In this document: positions 28,044 through 37,837 of the stretch, piece by piece
Position numbering within the stretch: position 1 is the first letter of the stretch
Layout of the letters: every line of letters begins with the position of its first letter
Translations under genes and position numbers: made by a program
From: an uncultured Microbulbifer sp.
GTDB lineage: Bacteria > Pseudomonadota > Gammaproteobacteria > Pseudomonadales > Cellvibrionaceae
DNA length: 41,527 bases
Direction of reading: 5' to 3'
Assembly: GCF_947489355.1 (NCBI RefSeq)
Contig: NZ_CANLDD010000041.1
Span: 1-41,527, forward strand
The notes under the pieces: model-generated
Seen by the model: only the letters and a program-made list of their open reading frames with translations
What the model was told of the DNA's origin: nothing
Databases searched by the model: none

Positions 28044-29450
28044 ATGGTTCCTGTAATTCTCTGCGGAGGTACGGGCTCGCGCCTGTGGCCTCTCTCCCGC
28101 GAAGCCTATCCGAAACAGTTTCTGCCGCTCATTGGCACTGAGACCATGTTGCAGGCTACAGTGCGGCGGCTGGAGGGTTTGCAGCGGTTACAGGCCCCCA
28201 TTCTGGTGTGCAATGAGGAGCACCGCTTTGCTGCGGCGGAGCAATTGCAGGAGATCGGCCACGGCGCCCAGTCAATCCTGCTGGAGCCCTGCGCGCGCAA
28301 TACGGCACCGGCCATCGCGCTGGCCGCATTGGTGGCACTGGAGCGTGGTGAGGATCCCTTGCTGTTGGTGTTGCCGGCGGATCATGCAGTGGCGGACGTG
28401 CCGGCTTTCCAAAGTGCGGTGCAGGCGGCGGAAGCGCTGGCAGAGCAGGGGCATCTGGTGACCTTCGGTATTGTGCCGACGCGCGCCGAGACGGGCTATG
28501 GCTATATTCGTCGCGGAGAGGCTCTGGGGGACCATGCCTGGAAGGTGATGGCGTTTGTCGAGAAGCCGGATGTCGATACTGCGAAGTCTTACCTGGCCGG
28601 CGGCGAACACGCCTGGAACAGTGGCATATTCCTGTTTCGCGCCTCCCGTTATTTGGAAGAGCTGGACCAGCACCGCAGGGATATTCTCGCAGCCTGTCGG
28701 AGCGCCTGTGCGCGCGCCACGCGGGATCTGGATTTCACCCGTGTGGATAAAGCGGCCTTTGCCGCCTGTGCCGACGAGTCGGTGGATTATGCGGTGATGG
28801 AGTGCACCGAATCCGCCGCCGTGGTTTCTATGGACGCCGGCTGGAGCGACGTGGGCTCCTGGCTCGGGCTTTGGGAGCTGGCCGAGCGGGATGCCGATGA
28901 CAACCTGCTGCGTGGCGACGTGCTGCTGGAGGACAGCGAGGGCTGTCTGGTGCGCGCTGAAAATCGCCTGGTGAGCCTGCTGGGCGTCAAGGATCTGGTG
29001 GTGGTGGACACCGATGATGCCCTGTTGATCGCCAGCAAACAGCGGGTGCAGGAAGTGAAAAAGCTGGTGCACAGTCTCAAACACTCGGGGCGCAGCGAGG
29101 CCCGGCGTCACCGCAAGGTCTACAGGCCCTGGGGTTACTATGACTGCATAGATGCGGGCCCGCGTTTTCAGGTCAAACGTATCGTGGTCAAGCCCGGGCA
29201 ACAGCTGTCTCGACAAATGCACCACCATCGTGCCGAGCACTGGGTCGTTGTGCGCGGCACAGCGAGGGTAACCCATGGCGAAGAGAAATTACTGATCACG
29301 GAGAACCAGTCCACTTACATTTCCCTGGGGGTGGTCCACCGCCTGGAAAATCCGGGCACCATTCCCCTGGAGTTGATCGAGGTGCAATCCGGCAGTTACC
29401 TGGGTGAGGATGATATTGTCCGCTTTGACGATGACTACGGTCGCAATTAG
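28044..29450 (+). CDS. manC: Mannose-1-phosphate guanylyltransferase / mannose-6-phosphate isomerase
   Basis: The product has 468 residues. The frame opens at 27897 upstream, but [26 protein letters not shown] is the family start, at 28044. The nucleotidyltransferase domain (1-290) has [13 protein letters not shown] and [14 protein letters not shown]; the C-terminal cupin-type isomerase domain (about 350-465) has [12 protein letters not shown] and [19 protein letters not shown]. It makes GDP-mannose from fructose-6-phosphate with a phosphomannomutase, which is encoded 5.8 kb downstream. The same family includes AlgA. It is divergent from uvrA. Confidence 0.93.
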   Translation: MVPVILCGGTGSRLWPLSREAYPKQFLPLIGTETMLQATVRRLEGLQRLQAPILVCNEEHRFAAAEQLQEIGHGAQSILLEPCARNTAPAIALAALVALERGEDPLLLVLPADHAVADVPAFQSAVQAAEALAEQGHLVTFGIVPTRAETGYGYIRRGEALGDHAWKVMAFVEKPDVDTAKSYLAGGEHAWNSGIFLFRASRYLEELDQHRRDILAACRSACARATRDLDFTRVDKAAFAACADESVDYAVMECTESAAVVSMDAGWSDVGSWLGLWELAERDADDNLLRGDVLLEDSEGCLVRAENRLVSLLGVKDLVVVDTDDALLIASKQRVQEVKKLVHSLKHSGRSEARRHRKVYRPWGYYDCIDAGPRFQVKRIVVKPGQQLSRQMHHHRAEHWVVVRGTARVTHGEEKLLITENQSTYISLGVVHRLENPGTIPLELIEVQSGSYLGEDDIVRFDDDYGRN

Positions 29451-29540
29451 CCCTGGTGAGTATCTCTGCAGCTGCCACTACAGCCCGGCGGCGGCTCACT
29501 GTACAATGCGCGCCCAATTGAATGCTGTTGCGGAATTTGC

Positions 29541-30704
29541 ATGAATGCCATTGAGCGTCGCGCCCTGGGTGGACTGGCTCCCCTGTATGTTTTTCGCATG
29601 CTCGGCCTGTTTATGGTGCTGCCGGTGCTCACCGTTTACGGTGGGGATTACCGCGCCAGCACGCCCCTGCTGCTGGGGCTGGCCATGGGTGCCTATGGCC
29701 TGAGCCAAGCGGTGCTGCAGATTCCTTTGGGGCTGTTGTCCGATCGCTGGGGGCGCAAGCCGGTGATCTATACAGGCCTGGTCCTGTTTGCCCTCGGCAG
29801 TGTGATTGCCGCCCACACGGACTCGGTTTACGGATTGATTGCTGGCAGGGTGCTGCAGGGCTGTGGTGCTATTTCGGCGGCGGTAATGGCGCTGGTTGCG
29901 GATCTCACCCGGGACGAGAAGCGCGGTATTGCCATGGCGATAATAGGCGCGTCAATCGGTGTGGCCTTTATGCTGGCAGTGATACTGGGGCCGGCCCTGG
30001 CGGGCGCCGGTGGCCTGGCGGCCATCTTCTGGGTCACCGCGGTATTGGCTTTGGTGGGCATTCTGCTGGTCTGGTGTGTCGTACCAACGCCACCGGTGGC
30101 GCGACGCCCGGCGGTATCCAGCAGCGGTTTCCGCACTGTGCTGGGCAGCGGTCTCACCTGGCGGTTGGTTTCCGGGGCTTTTTTTTCCCACCTGTTACTG
30201 ACGGCGTTATTTGTCGCCCTGCCGCCGGTTTTGGTGGACAGGCTGGGGTGGCCGGCAGGGGAGCACTGGAAATTGTATGGCCCACTGATGCTGGGTACCT
30301 TTATTCTGATGCTGCCGCTGATGCGGTTGGCAGAGCGCGGTGAAAAAGCGCCGCTCGCCTTGAACCTGGGCGCTCTGGCTCTGGCTGGTGGCAGTGCGAC
30401 ACTGTTGCTGGCGACCGGCCCCGTGGCTGCAGTGGTACTGCTGGGTATTTTCTTTACCGGTTTCAATTTGCTGGAGGCACTGTTGCCGGCCCAGTTGACC
30501 CGCAAGGCGCCGGTGGATGCCCGCGGGGCCGCTTCGGGCCTCTATGCAACCCTGCAGTTTTTCGGCACCTTTGTCGGCGGCAGTCTGGGAGGCTACCTGT
30601 TCGGTGTGGGCGGTGCGAATGCTGTGGCCTGGTTCGGTTTTGCGGTGTTATCGATCTGGGGCCTGTTCTGGTGGTGGCTGTGCGAGCGGGCCAGTGCTTA
30701 CTAA
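29541..30704 (+). CDS. MFS transporter
   Basis: The product has 387 residues with about 12 hydrophobic segments. MFS motif A is present after TM2 (GLLSDRWGRKPVIYTGL). The start MNAIERRALGGLAPLYVFRMLGLFM is typical of a subgroup related to YajR, but there is no C-terminal soluble domain as in YajR. The uvrA-MFS-ssb order resembles Pseudomonas. Substrate unknown; drug or metabolite efflux is the usual guess. Confidence 0.88.
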   Translation: MNAIERRALGGLAPLYVFRMLGLFMVLPVLTVYGGDYRASTPLLLGLAMGAYGLSQAVLQIPLGLLSDRWGRKPVIYTGLVLFALGSVIAAHTDSVYGLIAGRVLQGCGAISAAVMALVADLTRDEKRGIAMAIIGASIGVAFMLAVILGPALAGAGGLAAIFWVTAVLALVGILLVWCVVPTPPVARRPAVSSSGFRTVLGSGLTWRLVSGAFFSHLLLTALFVALPPVLVDRLGWPAGEHWKLYGPLMLGTFILMLPLMRLAERGEKAPLALNLGALALAGGSATLLLATGPVAAVVLLGIFFTGFNLLEALLPAQLTRKAPVDARGAASGLYATLQFFGTFVGGSLGGYLFGVGGANAVAWFGFAVLSIWGLFWWWLCERASAY

Positions 30705-30725
30705 CTGGTGGCGACTGTTGTATGC

Positions 30726-30745
30726 TGCTGGATAAACATACACTG
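30726..30745 (+). promoter_or_regulatory. Weak LexA-box-like site upstream of ssb
   Basis: The 20 bases read CTGG-N8-ACAC in place of CTGT-N8-ACAG, with an AT-rich centre. About 14 of 20 positions agree with the E. coli consensus. It lies 111-130 bases before the ssb start. The two outer mismatches make function doubtful. Confidence 0.25.
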
Positions 30746-30855
30746 ATTGCCTGCCGGGACGGTCGCGCAACAGCAGTGCTTAAGCAGGCGTGCACAGGTA
30801 ACGTCTGAATCATAATTGCCCCGGGCGGGACCCGGGCTGAAGACAGGAGAGGGCC

Positions 30856-31398
30856 ATGGCCAGGGGAATTAATAAAGTTATTTTGATTGGCAATCTGGGC
30901 AATGATCCGGAAACCCGCTATATGCCGAGTGGGGGTGCCGTAACCAACGTGAGCCTGGCCACCAGCGAGAGCTGGAAAGACAAGCAGACCGGCCAGCAGC
31001 AGGAGCGCACCGAGTGGCACCGGGTGGTGTTTTTCAACCGTCTGGCCGAGATTGCCGGGGAGTACTTGCGCAAGGGTTCCAAGGTGTATATTGAAGGGGC
31101 ACTGCGCACACGCAAGTGGCAGGACAAGAACACTGGCCAGGACCGCTACAGCACCGAGATTGTCGCCAGTGAGATGCAGATGCTCGACGGCCGCGGTGAA
31201 GCGGGCGGTTTTGGTCAGGGTATGAGTGGTGCCGGAATGGGCGCCGCCGATACCGGTGCACACCCCACGGGTGGTCAGGGCGCCTTTGCACCGGCAAATA
31301 CCGCCCCTTCGCCGGCGGCGCCATCCAACAAGCAGCAGCCTGGCCAGGGGCCCGCCGGAGGCTTCGATAACAGCTTTGACGATGATATTCCCTTCTGA
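30856..31398 (+). CDS. ssb: Single-stranded DNA-binding protein
   Basis: The product has 180 residues. The OB-fold (1-110) begins [26 protein letters not shown] and has the conserved [31 protein letters not shown] glycine- and glutamine-rich linker follows, then the acidic tip DDDIPF that recruits repair and replication partners. AGGAGA precedes the ATG. It is the third gene of the conserved uvrA-MFS-ssb set. Confidence 0.97.
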   Translation: MARGINKVILIGNLGNDPETRYMPSGGAVTNVSLATSESWKDKQTGQQQERTEWHRVVFFNRLAEIAGEYLRKGSKVYIEGALRTRKWQDKNTGQDRYSTEIVASEMQMLDGRGEAGGFGQGMSGAGMGAADTGAHPTGGQGAFAPANTAPSPAAPSNKQQPGQGPAGGFDNSFDDDIPF

Positions 31399-31412
31399 GA
31401 CTGGCCTGTCCA

Positions 31413-32267
31413 GTGTCTGAACTGAACTCCGGCTACAGACCGAGCACCGTCGCGGTTATCACTGCTGGCAACGAAATTGACGGTGCGTTGCAGAAACGCC
31501 TGCAGCGTGCTGGCTTGCGCATCCAGCTGTTGGCCCCGTCTGAGCTCGAACAATTGCGCCCGGGCTCTATCGTGATCAATGCCTCGGCCTGCGCCGATGC
31601 GCAGGGCATGCCGGAGGCGCTGCAGGTGGCCAGGCTGCTCGCGCAAACCCTCTGTGCGCATGTGATCCATCTCTCTTCCTATCAGGTCTTTGGCGGTGGC
31701 GAACCCCGCCGCTACGATGAAGACGATGCGGCGGACCCCCGCGCCCGTTGCGGGCAACAGTGGCTGTCCTGTGAGCGGGCTCTGGGCGCTTTGGACAACC
31801 TGACTATTCTGAGATTCGGCTGGGTGGTAGACAGCAGCCGGGATGCACTGTTGGGGCGGATATTGCGCAGTTTTGTGGCGGGCGAGCCTATTGCCCTGGA
31901 TGGCTGCAACAGCGGCAATCCGGTCACCGCTTTGGATTTGGCGCGTGTGGTGGTGGCAGTATCACAACAATTGGCCAGTGGGGCCTGTGCCAACGGGATT
32001 TACCACTACGGTAGCTCCGACAGCTGTACTGCGATGGAGTTTGCTTTGGAGGTTGTGGAGCGGGCCCGATCCTTCTATGACGAAGAGCGCCTGGTGCAGC
32101 TGAACCCACTGGAGGATAGCGGCGAGCGGCGAGACCGCAGTGTTGTTCTGGCCTGTGGCAAGCTGCGCGATGTGTTTGGCATCCAGCAGCACAGCTGGCG
32201 CCAGGGTCTCACCCGGCAGGTAGAGCTTTGGCTTGAGCGCCTGGAAGCAGAGAGGTCGACACACTAA
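31413..32267 (+). CDS. RmlD-like sugar-nucleotide-binding protein with degenerate catalytic motifs
   Basis: The product has 284 residues, from a GTG start 14 bases after ssb. It has the extended short-chain dehydrogenase layout of dTDP-4-dehydrorhamnose reductase: a first strand, then PGSIVINASACADA, VIHLSSYQVFGG, LTILRFGWVVDSS and GIYHYGSS. But the catalytic YxxxK position reads CGQQW and the nucleotide loop reads TAGNEIDGAL in place of GxxGxxG. Thus a redox enzyme seems unlikely; a binding or regulatory role is possible. It overlaps nothing, and a terminator follows. Confidence 0.72.
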   Translation: MSELNSGYRPSTVAVITAGNEIDGALQKRLQRAGLRIQLLAPSELEQLRPGSIVINASACADAQGMPEALQVARLLAQTLCAHVIHLSSYQVFGGGEPRRYDEDDAADPRARCGQQWLSCERALGALDNLTILRFGWVVDSSRDALLGRILRSFVAGEPIALDGCNSGNPVTALDLARVVVAVSQQLASGACANGIYHYGSSDSCTAMEFALEVVERARSFYDEERLVQLNPLEDSGERRDRSVVLACGKLRDVFGIQQHSWRQGLTRQVELWLERLEAERSTH

Positions 32268-32300
32268 AAAAGAGTGCCGAGGAGGGATTTGCAAAAGAGA

Positions 32301-32328
32301 AGGGTGCCCGTCAGGCAGGCCCCTTTTT
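32301..32328 (+). terminator. Rho-independent terminator after the RmlD-like gene
   Basis: GGGTGCC pairs with GGCA-GG-CCC (a two-base bulge) and TTTTT follows at 32324-32328. On the opposite strand the sequence past the stem reads CTTCTCTTTT, so it may also help end the fabA-fabB transcript. Confidence 0.6.
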
Positions 32329-32338
32329 GGTTTGTGGC

Positions 32339-33562
32339 CTATACCTTGTCGAAAACCAGGCAGGCATTGGTGCCACCAAAGCCGAAGCTGTTCGACATGG
32401 CGCGCTTTATTTCGCATTCGCGCAATTCGGTCACCAGGTCCATGCCTTCGGCTGCGGGGTCCCGGTTGTCTACATTGGCCGAGGCAGCGATAAAACTGTT
32501 TTGCATCATCAGCAGGCTGTAAATAGCCTCCTGTACACCGGCAGCCCCAAGGGAGTGGCCGGTGAGCGATTTTGTGGAAGCGAAAGCCGGCCCCTTGTCC
32601 CCAAAGACTTCGCGCATGGCCTTGAGTTCGGCCACATCGCCCACAGAGGTCGAGGTGCCGTGGGTATTGATATAGTCCACGCTGCCCCGCAGGCCCTGAC
32701 CATCCATGCCCGCCATGGCCTGTTGCATACAGCGCACCGCACCCTCGCCGCTGGGGGCGACCATGTCGTAACCATCCGAGGTGGCGCCGTAGCCGGTCAG
32801 CTCAGCGTAAATGGTGGCACCGCGTGCCAGGGCATGGTCCATCTCCTCCAGTATCAGGCAGCCACCGCCGCCGGCGATCACAAACCCATCGCGATCCGTA
32901 TCGTAGGGGCGCGAGGCTCTGGTGGGGGTTTCGTTGTACTTGCTCGAGAGGGCGCCCATGGCATCAAACAGATGGGTCAGGCTCCAGGCCAGTTCCTCGC
33001 CGCCACCGGCAAAGACAATATCCTGCTTGCCCATTTGGATCAGCTCGGCCCCGTGGCCAATGCAGTGGGCGCTGGTTGCGCAGGCGGAAGAGATGCTGTA
33101 GTTGACTCCCTTGATTTTGAACGGGGTGGCCAGACAGGCGGAGACGGTGCTGCCCATCACTTGGGGCACCCGGTAGGCACCGACACGGCGCACGCCTTTT
33201 TCTTTGAGGGTGTGGGCGGCATCAATAATCTGCTGGGTGGAGGTGCCCCCGGAGCCCATAATGATACCGGTGCGGGGGTTGGAAATATCGCTCTCCTCCA
33301 GGCCGGACAGATCGATGGCCTCGCGCATGGCAATATAGGCATAGGCGGCGGAATCACCCATAAAGCGCAGTGGTTTGCGGTCGATATGTTCCTTGAAATC
33401 AATATCCACCGAGCCGGCTATCTGGCTGCGCAGTCCGAGTTCCCGATATTCGTCCTGAAATCGAATGCCGCTGCGGCCGGCTCTCAGGGAGGCGATGACT
33501 TCTTTTGTGTTGGTACCGATACAGGATGTGATTCCCATTCCGGTAATGACTACCCGGCGCAT
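32339..33562 (-). CDS. fabB: 3-oxoacyl-[acyl-carrier-protein] synthase I
   Basis: The product has 407 residues (E. coli 406). The frame opens 15 bases upstream, but [16 protein letters not shown] is the family start. The catalytic Cys lies in [14 protein letters not shown], and the two histidines in [13 protein letters not shown] and [12 protein letters not shown]. FabB elongates the cis-3-decenoyl-ACP made by FabA and so is needed for unsaturated fatty acids. It follows fabA by 68 bases on the same strand. Confidence 0.97.
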   Translation of the reverse strand: MRRVVITGMGITSCIGTNTKEVIASLRAGRSGIRFQDEYRELGLRSQIAGSVDIDFKEHIDRKPLRFMGDSAAYAYIAMREAIDLSGLEESDISNPRTGIIMGSGGTSTQQIIDAAHTLKEKGVRRVGAYRVPQVMGSTVSACLATPFKIKGVNYSISSACATSAHCIGHGAELIQMGKQDIVFAGGGEELAWSLTHLFDAMGALSSKYNETPTRASRPYDTDRDGFVIAGGGGCLILEEMDHALARGATIYAELTGYGATSDGYDMVAPSGEGAVRCMQQAMAGMDGQGLRGSVDYINTHGTSTSVGDVAELKAMREVFGDKGPAFASTKSLTGHSLGAAGVQEAIYSLLMMQNSFIAASANVDNRDPAAEGMDLVTELRECEIKRAMSNSFGFGGTNACLVFDKV

Positions 33563-33630
33563 AGTGATCTCCAGCATAGCGTGTCGGCAGAGGACTTGAT
33601 GATGTCCAGTGGGTTTGGTCTTCGGCCAGT

Positions 33631-34155
33631 TTAAAAATTATCCGTGCGGGTAAACAAGCCTACGCGAAGATCCTTCGCTGTGTAAATTTCGCGATCATCG
33701 ACAGAGACAGTGCCGTTGCCGATGCCCATGACGAGTCTACGTTCGACGATACGGCTCATCTGGATATGGTAAGTCACTTTCTTGTTGGTGGGCAGAATTT
33801 GTCCGGTAAACTTGACTTCACCGCAGCCGAGCGCGCGACCGCGCCCGGGATTGCCCTTCCAGGCGAGGAAATAACCGAGCAGTTGCCACATGGCGTCCAG
33901 GCCGAGGCAGCCGGGCATAACCGGATCGCCGGGAAAGTGGCAATTGAAAAACCACAAATCAGGATGGATGTCCAGCTCTGCAATCAACTCTCCCTTGCCG
34001 AAGGCACCGCCCTCTTTGGAGATGTGGGTGATTCGGTCCAGCATCAGCATATTGGGGGCGGGCAGTTGGGCATTGCCGGGGCCGAACATTTCACCCCGGG
34101 AGCAGGTCAGGAGTTCCTCTCTGCTATAGTTGCTTTTTTGAACAAAGTTACTCAT
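33631..34155 (-). CDS. fabA: 3-hydroxydecanoyl-[acyl-carrier-protein] dehydratase/isomerase
   Basis: The product has 174 residues (E. coli 172). An in-frame extension runs to 34251, but it carries the promoter itself, and [22 protein letters not shown] is the family start. The active-site His and Asp lie in [25 protein letters not shown]. FabA dehydrates and isomerises the 10-carbon intermediate, the branch point to unsaturated fatty acids. It is first in a fabA-fabB operon whose promoter is at 34215-34242. Confidence 0.97.
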   Translation of the reverse strand: MSNFVQKSNYSREELLTCSRGEMFGPGNAQLPAPNMLMLDRITHISKEGGAFGKGELIAELDIHPDLWFFNCHFPGDPVMPGCLGLDAMWQLLGYFLAWKGNPGRGRALGCGEVKFTGQILPTNKKVTYHIQMSRIVERRLVMGIGNGTVSVDDREIYTAKDLRVGLFTRTDNF

Positions 34156-34214
34156 CTTATCCCTATTATTGGGTGGTTGTGCAATTGAGGCTGGGCGTTT
34201 TTGCAAGAGCGGGC

Positions 34215-34242
34215 ATTCTAAGGGCTGTGTCTTGCTTGTCCA
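34215..34242 (-). promoter_or_regulatory. fabA promoter
   Basis: On the minus strand TGGACA (34242-34237), 16 bases, then TAGAAT (34220-34215). Transcription would start about 50 bases before the fabA ATG. The inverted repeat at 34240-34268 overlaps the -35 end. Confidence 0.65.
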
Positions 34243-34268
34243 GTCAGCCAAAATTTTTTTGTGACTGG
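34240..34268. repeat. Inverted repeat over the fabA -35 region
   Basis: CCAGTCA (34240-34246) is the complement of TGACTGG (34262-34268), with a 15-base AT-rich spacer. One arm touches the fabA -35 hexamer, so a repressor bound here could control fabAB; which protein is unknown. Confidence 0.5.
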
Positions 34269-34423
34269 CGCTATAGTTGTCTTCACAATCTTAGAGCATT
34301 TAATCGGGGATTTTTGACCTTATCGGGAAGCCCTGCGTCATCTTGTGTAAATGATACCGCTTGCCAACTGTGATAGATTGCCGGCCCGATGGGGGAGGCA
34401 CGATTTTGTTCAAAGGGGGTAAA

Positions 34424-35272
34424 ATGCTCAAAAAATGTCTATTTCCGGTTGCCGGTTACGGCACCCGTTTCCTGCCAGCTACCAAAGCCATGCCCAAAGA
34501 GATGCTGCCTTTGGTGAACAAACCGCTGGTACAGTACGGCGTCGAGGAAGCTATTGAGGCGGGGTTGACGGAAATCGGCTTTGTCACCGGGCGGGGCAAG
34601 CGTGCCATCGAGGACCACTTTGATACCAACTTTGAACTGGAACACCAGATCGCCGGAACCGGTAAAGAACGCTACCTGGACTCTGTGCGCAAGGTCATCG
34701 ATTGTGCCAGTTTCTCCTATACGCGCCAGGGGGAAATGCGTGGATTGGGCGATGCGATCCTGCAGGGGCGCCGCTTGGTGGGGGATGAAGCCTTCGCTGT
34801 AGTATTGGCCGACGACCTGTGCCTGAATGATGACCTGGGTGTCCTCGCGCAGATGGTGCGGCTCTACAAACAGTTTCGCTGCAGCATCGTTGCCGTAGAG
34901 GAAGTCCCTATGGCGGAGATCCATAAATTCGGTGTGATCGCGGGCAACGAGATCAAACCGGGCCTCTATCAGGTGACCGATATGATCGAGAAGCCGGCTG
35001 CGGAGGAGGCGCCGAGCAATAAGGCGATTATTGGACGCTACATTTTGACCCCGGATATTTTTGATCTGATCCGGGATACGCCCCCAGGCAAAAATGGGGA
35101 AGTTCAGATTACCGATGCCCTGCTGGCCCAGGCGCGCCAGGGCTGCGTGCTGGCCTATGCGTTCAGAGGGCGCCGTTTTGACTGTGGTTCGGTGGAGGGG
35201 TTTATCGAGGCCACAAATCATGTGTATGAAAATGTATACCTACCCAGGCATTCCGCTCAGGAGAAGCAGTAA
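34424..35272 (+). CDS. galU: UTP-glucose-1-phosphate uridylyltransferase
   Basis: The product has 282 residues. The frame opens at 34361 upstream, but MLKKCLFPVAGYGTRFLPATKAMPKEMLPLV is the family start, with AAAGGGGG 6 bases before it. FVTGRGKRAIEDHFD and MIEKPAAEEAPSNKAIIGRYILTPDIF are typical. It makes UDP-glucose for exopolysaccharide and lipopolysaccharide. Its stop TAA is directly followed by the GTG start of the phosphomannomutase gene. Confidence 0.95.
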   Translation: MLKKCLFPVAGYGTRFLPATKAMPKEMLPLVNKPLVQYGVEEAIEAGLTEIGFVTGRGKRAIEDHFDTNFELEHQIAGTGKERYLDSVRKVIDCASFSYTRQGEMRGLGDAILQGRRLVGDEAFAVVLADDLCLNDDLGVLAQMVRLYKQFRCSIVAVEEVPMAEIHKFGVIAGNEIKPGLYQVTDMIEKPAAEEAPSNKAIIGRYILTPDIFDLIRDTPPGKNGEVQITDALLAQARQGCVLAYAFRGRRFDCGSVEGFIEATNHVYENVYLPRHSAQEKQ

Positions 35273-36622
35273 GTGCGCGATCTCACCTGTTTTAAAGCCT
35301 ATGATGTGCGCGGTCGGGTACCGGAAGAACTGAATGCTGATATTGCTTACCGGGTGGGGCGTGCCTTTGCCCAGTTCCTGGGTGCGCGCCGGGTGGTGGT
35401 CGGGCACGATATACGCCGCACCAGTGGCGAACTGACTGCAGCGCTGGCCAATGGCCTGTGCGATGCCGGGGCAGATGTGTTTCATATTGGGGAGTGTGGG
35501 ACCGAAGAGATTTATTTCTCCACGTTTCATGGGGACTTTGATGGCGGTATCTGTGTGACCGCCAGCCATAATCCCATGGATTACAACGGAATGAAGTTTG
35601 TCCGTGCCGGCAGTAGCCCGATCAGCGGTGATACCGGTTTGCTGGACATCAAGCGCCTGGCGGAGGAGAGCAACTTTACCCCTGTGACAAAGCGCGGTGA
35701 ATCGCAACGTTTCGAGCATCGCGCAGACTTTATTCAGCATTTATTGGGATATATTGACCGCTCCGCACTCAAGCCGCTCAAGCTGGTGGTCAATGCTGGC
35801 AATGGCGGCGCGGGTGCCGTGGTTGATGCGTTGGCACCACACCTGCCGTTTGAGTTTGTGCGGGTACACCACCAGGCGGATGGCAATTTCCCCAATGGCA
35901 TCCCCAACCCGATACTGCCGGAGAATCGCGCACCCACTGCGGTGGCGGTGCGTGAGAGCGGGGCTGACCTTGGTATCGCCTGGGATGGCGATTTTGACCG
36001 CTGTTTTTTCTTCGATGAAAAGGGTGCGTTTGTCGAAGGTTACTATGTGGTCGGTTTGCTTGCAGAGGCTTTTTTGCGCAAGCATGAAGGCGGCACAGTG
36101 GTTCACGATCCCCGCCTACTGTGGAATACCAGGGATATCGTCCACAGGGCGGGTGGGGTACCGGTGCAGAGCAAAACCGGCCACGCGTTTATCAAGGAGC
36201 GTATGCGCCGGGAGGACGCGGTTTACGGCGGCGAGATGAGTGCCCACCACTACTTCCGTGACTTCGCCTACTGCGATAGCGGTATGATCCCCTGGCTATT
36301 GGTGGCCGAGTTGATCAGCCGCAGTGGCAAGCCCCTGTCCGAACTGGTTGGGGCGGGTATGATGGCATTTCCCTGCTCCGGCGAGATCAATACTAGGGTG
36401 CGGAATGCTGCGGCGCTGCTGGAAACCGTCGAAGCGCACTATGGTCCGGATGCCGAGCACGTTGAGCATGTGGATGGTTTGAGCGTGGACTATGCTGATT
36501 GGCGCTTTAATCTTAGGATGTCCAATACCGAACCGGTTGTCCGCCTGAATGTGGAATCCCGCGGGAATAAGGCCCTGATGCGCGCAAAGACTGAAGAGTT
36601 ACTGAAACTGATCCGGGCCTGA
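35273..36622 (+). CDS. manB: Phosphomannomutase (CpsG/ManB type)
   Basis: The product has 449 residues (E. coli CpsG 456). It starts with GTG immediately after galU, with GGAGAAG about 7 bases upstream. The phosphoserine loop [13 protein letters not shown], the metal loop [12 protein letters not shown], and the sugar loop [22 protein letters not shown] are intact. It converts mannose-6-phosphate to mannose-1-phosphate for the ManC enzyme encoded upstream. Phosphoglucomutase side activity, as in AlgC, is possible. Confidence 0.92.
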   Translation: MRDLTCFKAYDVRGRVPEELNADIAYRVGRAFAQFLGARRVVVGHDIRRTSGELTAALANGLCDAGADVFHIGECGTEEIYFSTFHGDFDGGICVTASHNPMDYNGMKFVRAGSSPISGDTGLLDIKRLAEESNFTPVTKRGESQRFEHRADFIQHLLGYIDRSALKPLKLVVNAGNGGAGAVVDALAPHLPFEFVRVHHQADGNFPNGIPNPILPENRAPTAVAVRESGADLGIAWDGDFDRCFFFDEKGAFVEGYYVVGLLAEAFLRKHEGGTVVHDPRLLWNTRDIVHRAGGVPVQSKTGHAFIKERMRREDAVYGGEMSAHHYFRDFAYCDSGMIPWLLVAELISRSGKPLSELVGAGMMAFPCSGEINTRVRNAAALLETVEAHYGPDAEHVEHVDGLSVDYADWRFNLRMSNTEPVVRLNVESRGNKALMRAKTEELLKLIRA

Positions 36623-36781
36623 ATTCCGGTGGTTCAATGCTGTTGAGCTGATTGCCTTCCTTGTAATAGCGGCGCAGGTGTGCGCAGTGACCCGTATTTC
36701 ATCGGTCCGCGGCGGCACCTGCCCCTGCCCTCATACGCTGTCAACCCGTTTGGCTGTCGGGCTGGCACCACCCCTGGGGCG

Positions 36782-37744
36782 TTAGGCCTCTCTTTCCACT
36801 GCAAAGCTGGCCAGTTGCTGCAAGGCGGTCTTTTGTGCGCAGTCAGGCAGAAAAGCCAGTTGTGCCTTTGCGTTATCGACAGCGGCGCGGGCGTGTTCCA
36901 TGGTGTAATCCAGTGCCCCGCACGTCTCGATGGCTTCGACGATGCTGGATAATTGCTTCGCACTATGCTGTTCGATGGCTTCCCTGACCAGTTGTGCCTG
37001 GGCCTCGGTACCATTGGCCATGGTGTAGATGAGTGGCAGGGTCGGTTTGCCCTCGGCCAGATCATCACCCACATTCTTACCCAACGCCTCCGGGTTGCCG
37101 CGGTAGTCGAGCGCATCATCGACCAGTTGGAAGGCGAGTCCCAGATGGCGGCCGTACAGTTTCAGAGCGGTTTGTACCTCGCCAGTGCACCCGGACAAGA
37201 CCGCGGCAGTTTCACAGGCGGCCTCAAAAAGGGCGCCGGTTTTCTTGTGGATAACGGTTAAGTAGCTGTCTTCTCCCACGCCTGGATCACCGGCATTGAC
37301 CAGCTGCTGTACCTCGCCCTCGGCGATGGTATTGGTCGTATCGGAGAGGATTGCCATGATGCCCATATCCTGTAGGGCAACCATCATCTGGAAGGCGCGG
37401 GAGTAGAGGAAGTCACCCACCAGGACGCTGGGGGCATTGCCCCATTTGGCGTTGGCAGTGAGGCGGCCGCGTCGCAGTTCAGAAGTGTCCACTACATCGT
37501 CGTGCAGCAGTGTGGCCGTGTGAATAAACTCAATAATGGTGGCGAGGTCGATATGGCGATTACCGCGATAACCGCAGGCCCTGGCGCAGAGCAGTACCAG
37601 CAGGGGCCGCAGGCGCTTGCCGCCGGCTTCCACCAGATAGTGGCCGATGTTTTCCACCAGGGGAACGTCCGAGTGCAGTTGGTCGAGAATACGCTGGTTG
37701 ACCGCGGCAAAGTCTTCGGCGGCGACCCTGTGGAAAGGCAGCAT
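36782..37744 (-). CDS. ispB: Octaprenyl-diphosphate synthase-type polyprenyl synthase
   Basis: The product has 320 residues (E. coli 323). The hallmarks are GGKRLRPLLVLLCARACG, the first aspartate motif HTATLLHDDVVDTSELRRG and the second QLVDDALDYRGN. It makes the long side chain of ubiquinone. The gene is divergent from rplU-rpmA, as is common in gammaproteobacteria. It faces the phosphomannomutase gene, with 159 bases between and no clear terminator. Confidence 0.95.
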   Translation of the reverse strand: MLPFHRVAAEDFAAVNQRILDQLHSDVPLVENIGHYLVEAGGKRLRPLLVLLCARACGYRGNRHIDLATIIEFIHTATLLHDDVVDTSELRRGRLTANAKWGNAPSVLVGDFLYSRAFQMMVALQDMGIMAILSDTTNTIAEGEVQQLVNAGDPGVGEDSYLTVIHKKTGALFEAACETAAVLSGCTGEVQTALKLYGRHLGLAFQLVDDALDYRGNPEALGKNVGDDLAEGKPTLPLIYTMANGTEAQAQLVREAIEQHSAKQLSSIVEAIETCGALDYTMEHARAAVDNAKAQLAFLPDCAQKTALQQLASFAVEREA

Positions 37745-37773
37745 GCATGAGTTCCTTATACGACTGGACAGAG

Positions 37774-37796
37774 ACCGCCCGGAGGGGCCGGGCGGT
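37774..37796. repeat. Perfect 9-bp hairpin upstream of ispB
   Basis: ACCGCCCGG (37774-37782), a five-base loop, then CCGGGCGGT (37788-37796). It lies 30-52 bases before the ispB start and just left of the rplU promoter. It could be part of the ispB 5' untranslated region or a border between the two divergent units. Confidence 0.5.
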
Positions 37797-37808
37797 AAAG
37801 GGACGCTA

Positions 37809-37837
37809 TTGTATCAACCCGGTGAATTGATTAGAAT
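37809..37837 (+). promoter_or_regulatory. Promoter of rplU-rpmA
   Basis: TTGTAT (37809-37814), a 17-base spacer, then TAGAAT (37832-37837). Transcription would start near 37844, giving a leader of about 147 nt before rplU. Confidence 0.7.

Noticed and set aside
32327..33634. 435-codon plus-strand frame over fabB
   Set aside because: It is exactly antisense to FabB with catalytic motifs intact; glycine-rich shadow translation.
34156..34251. N-terminal extension of FabA
   Set aside because: The extra 32 codons contain the predicted promoter and are not part of the family.
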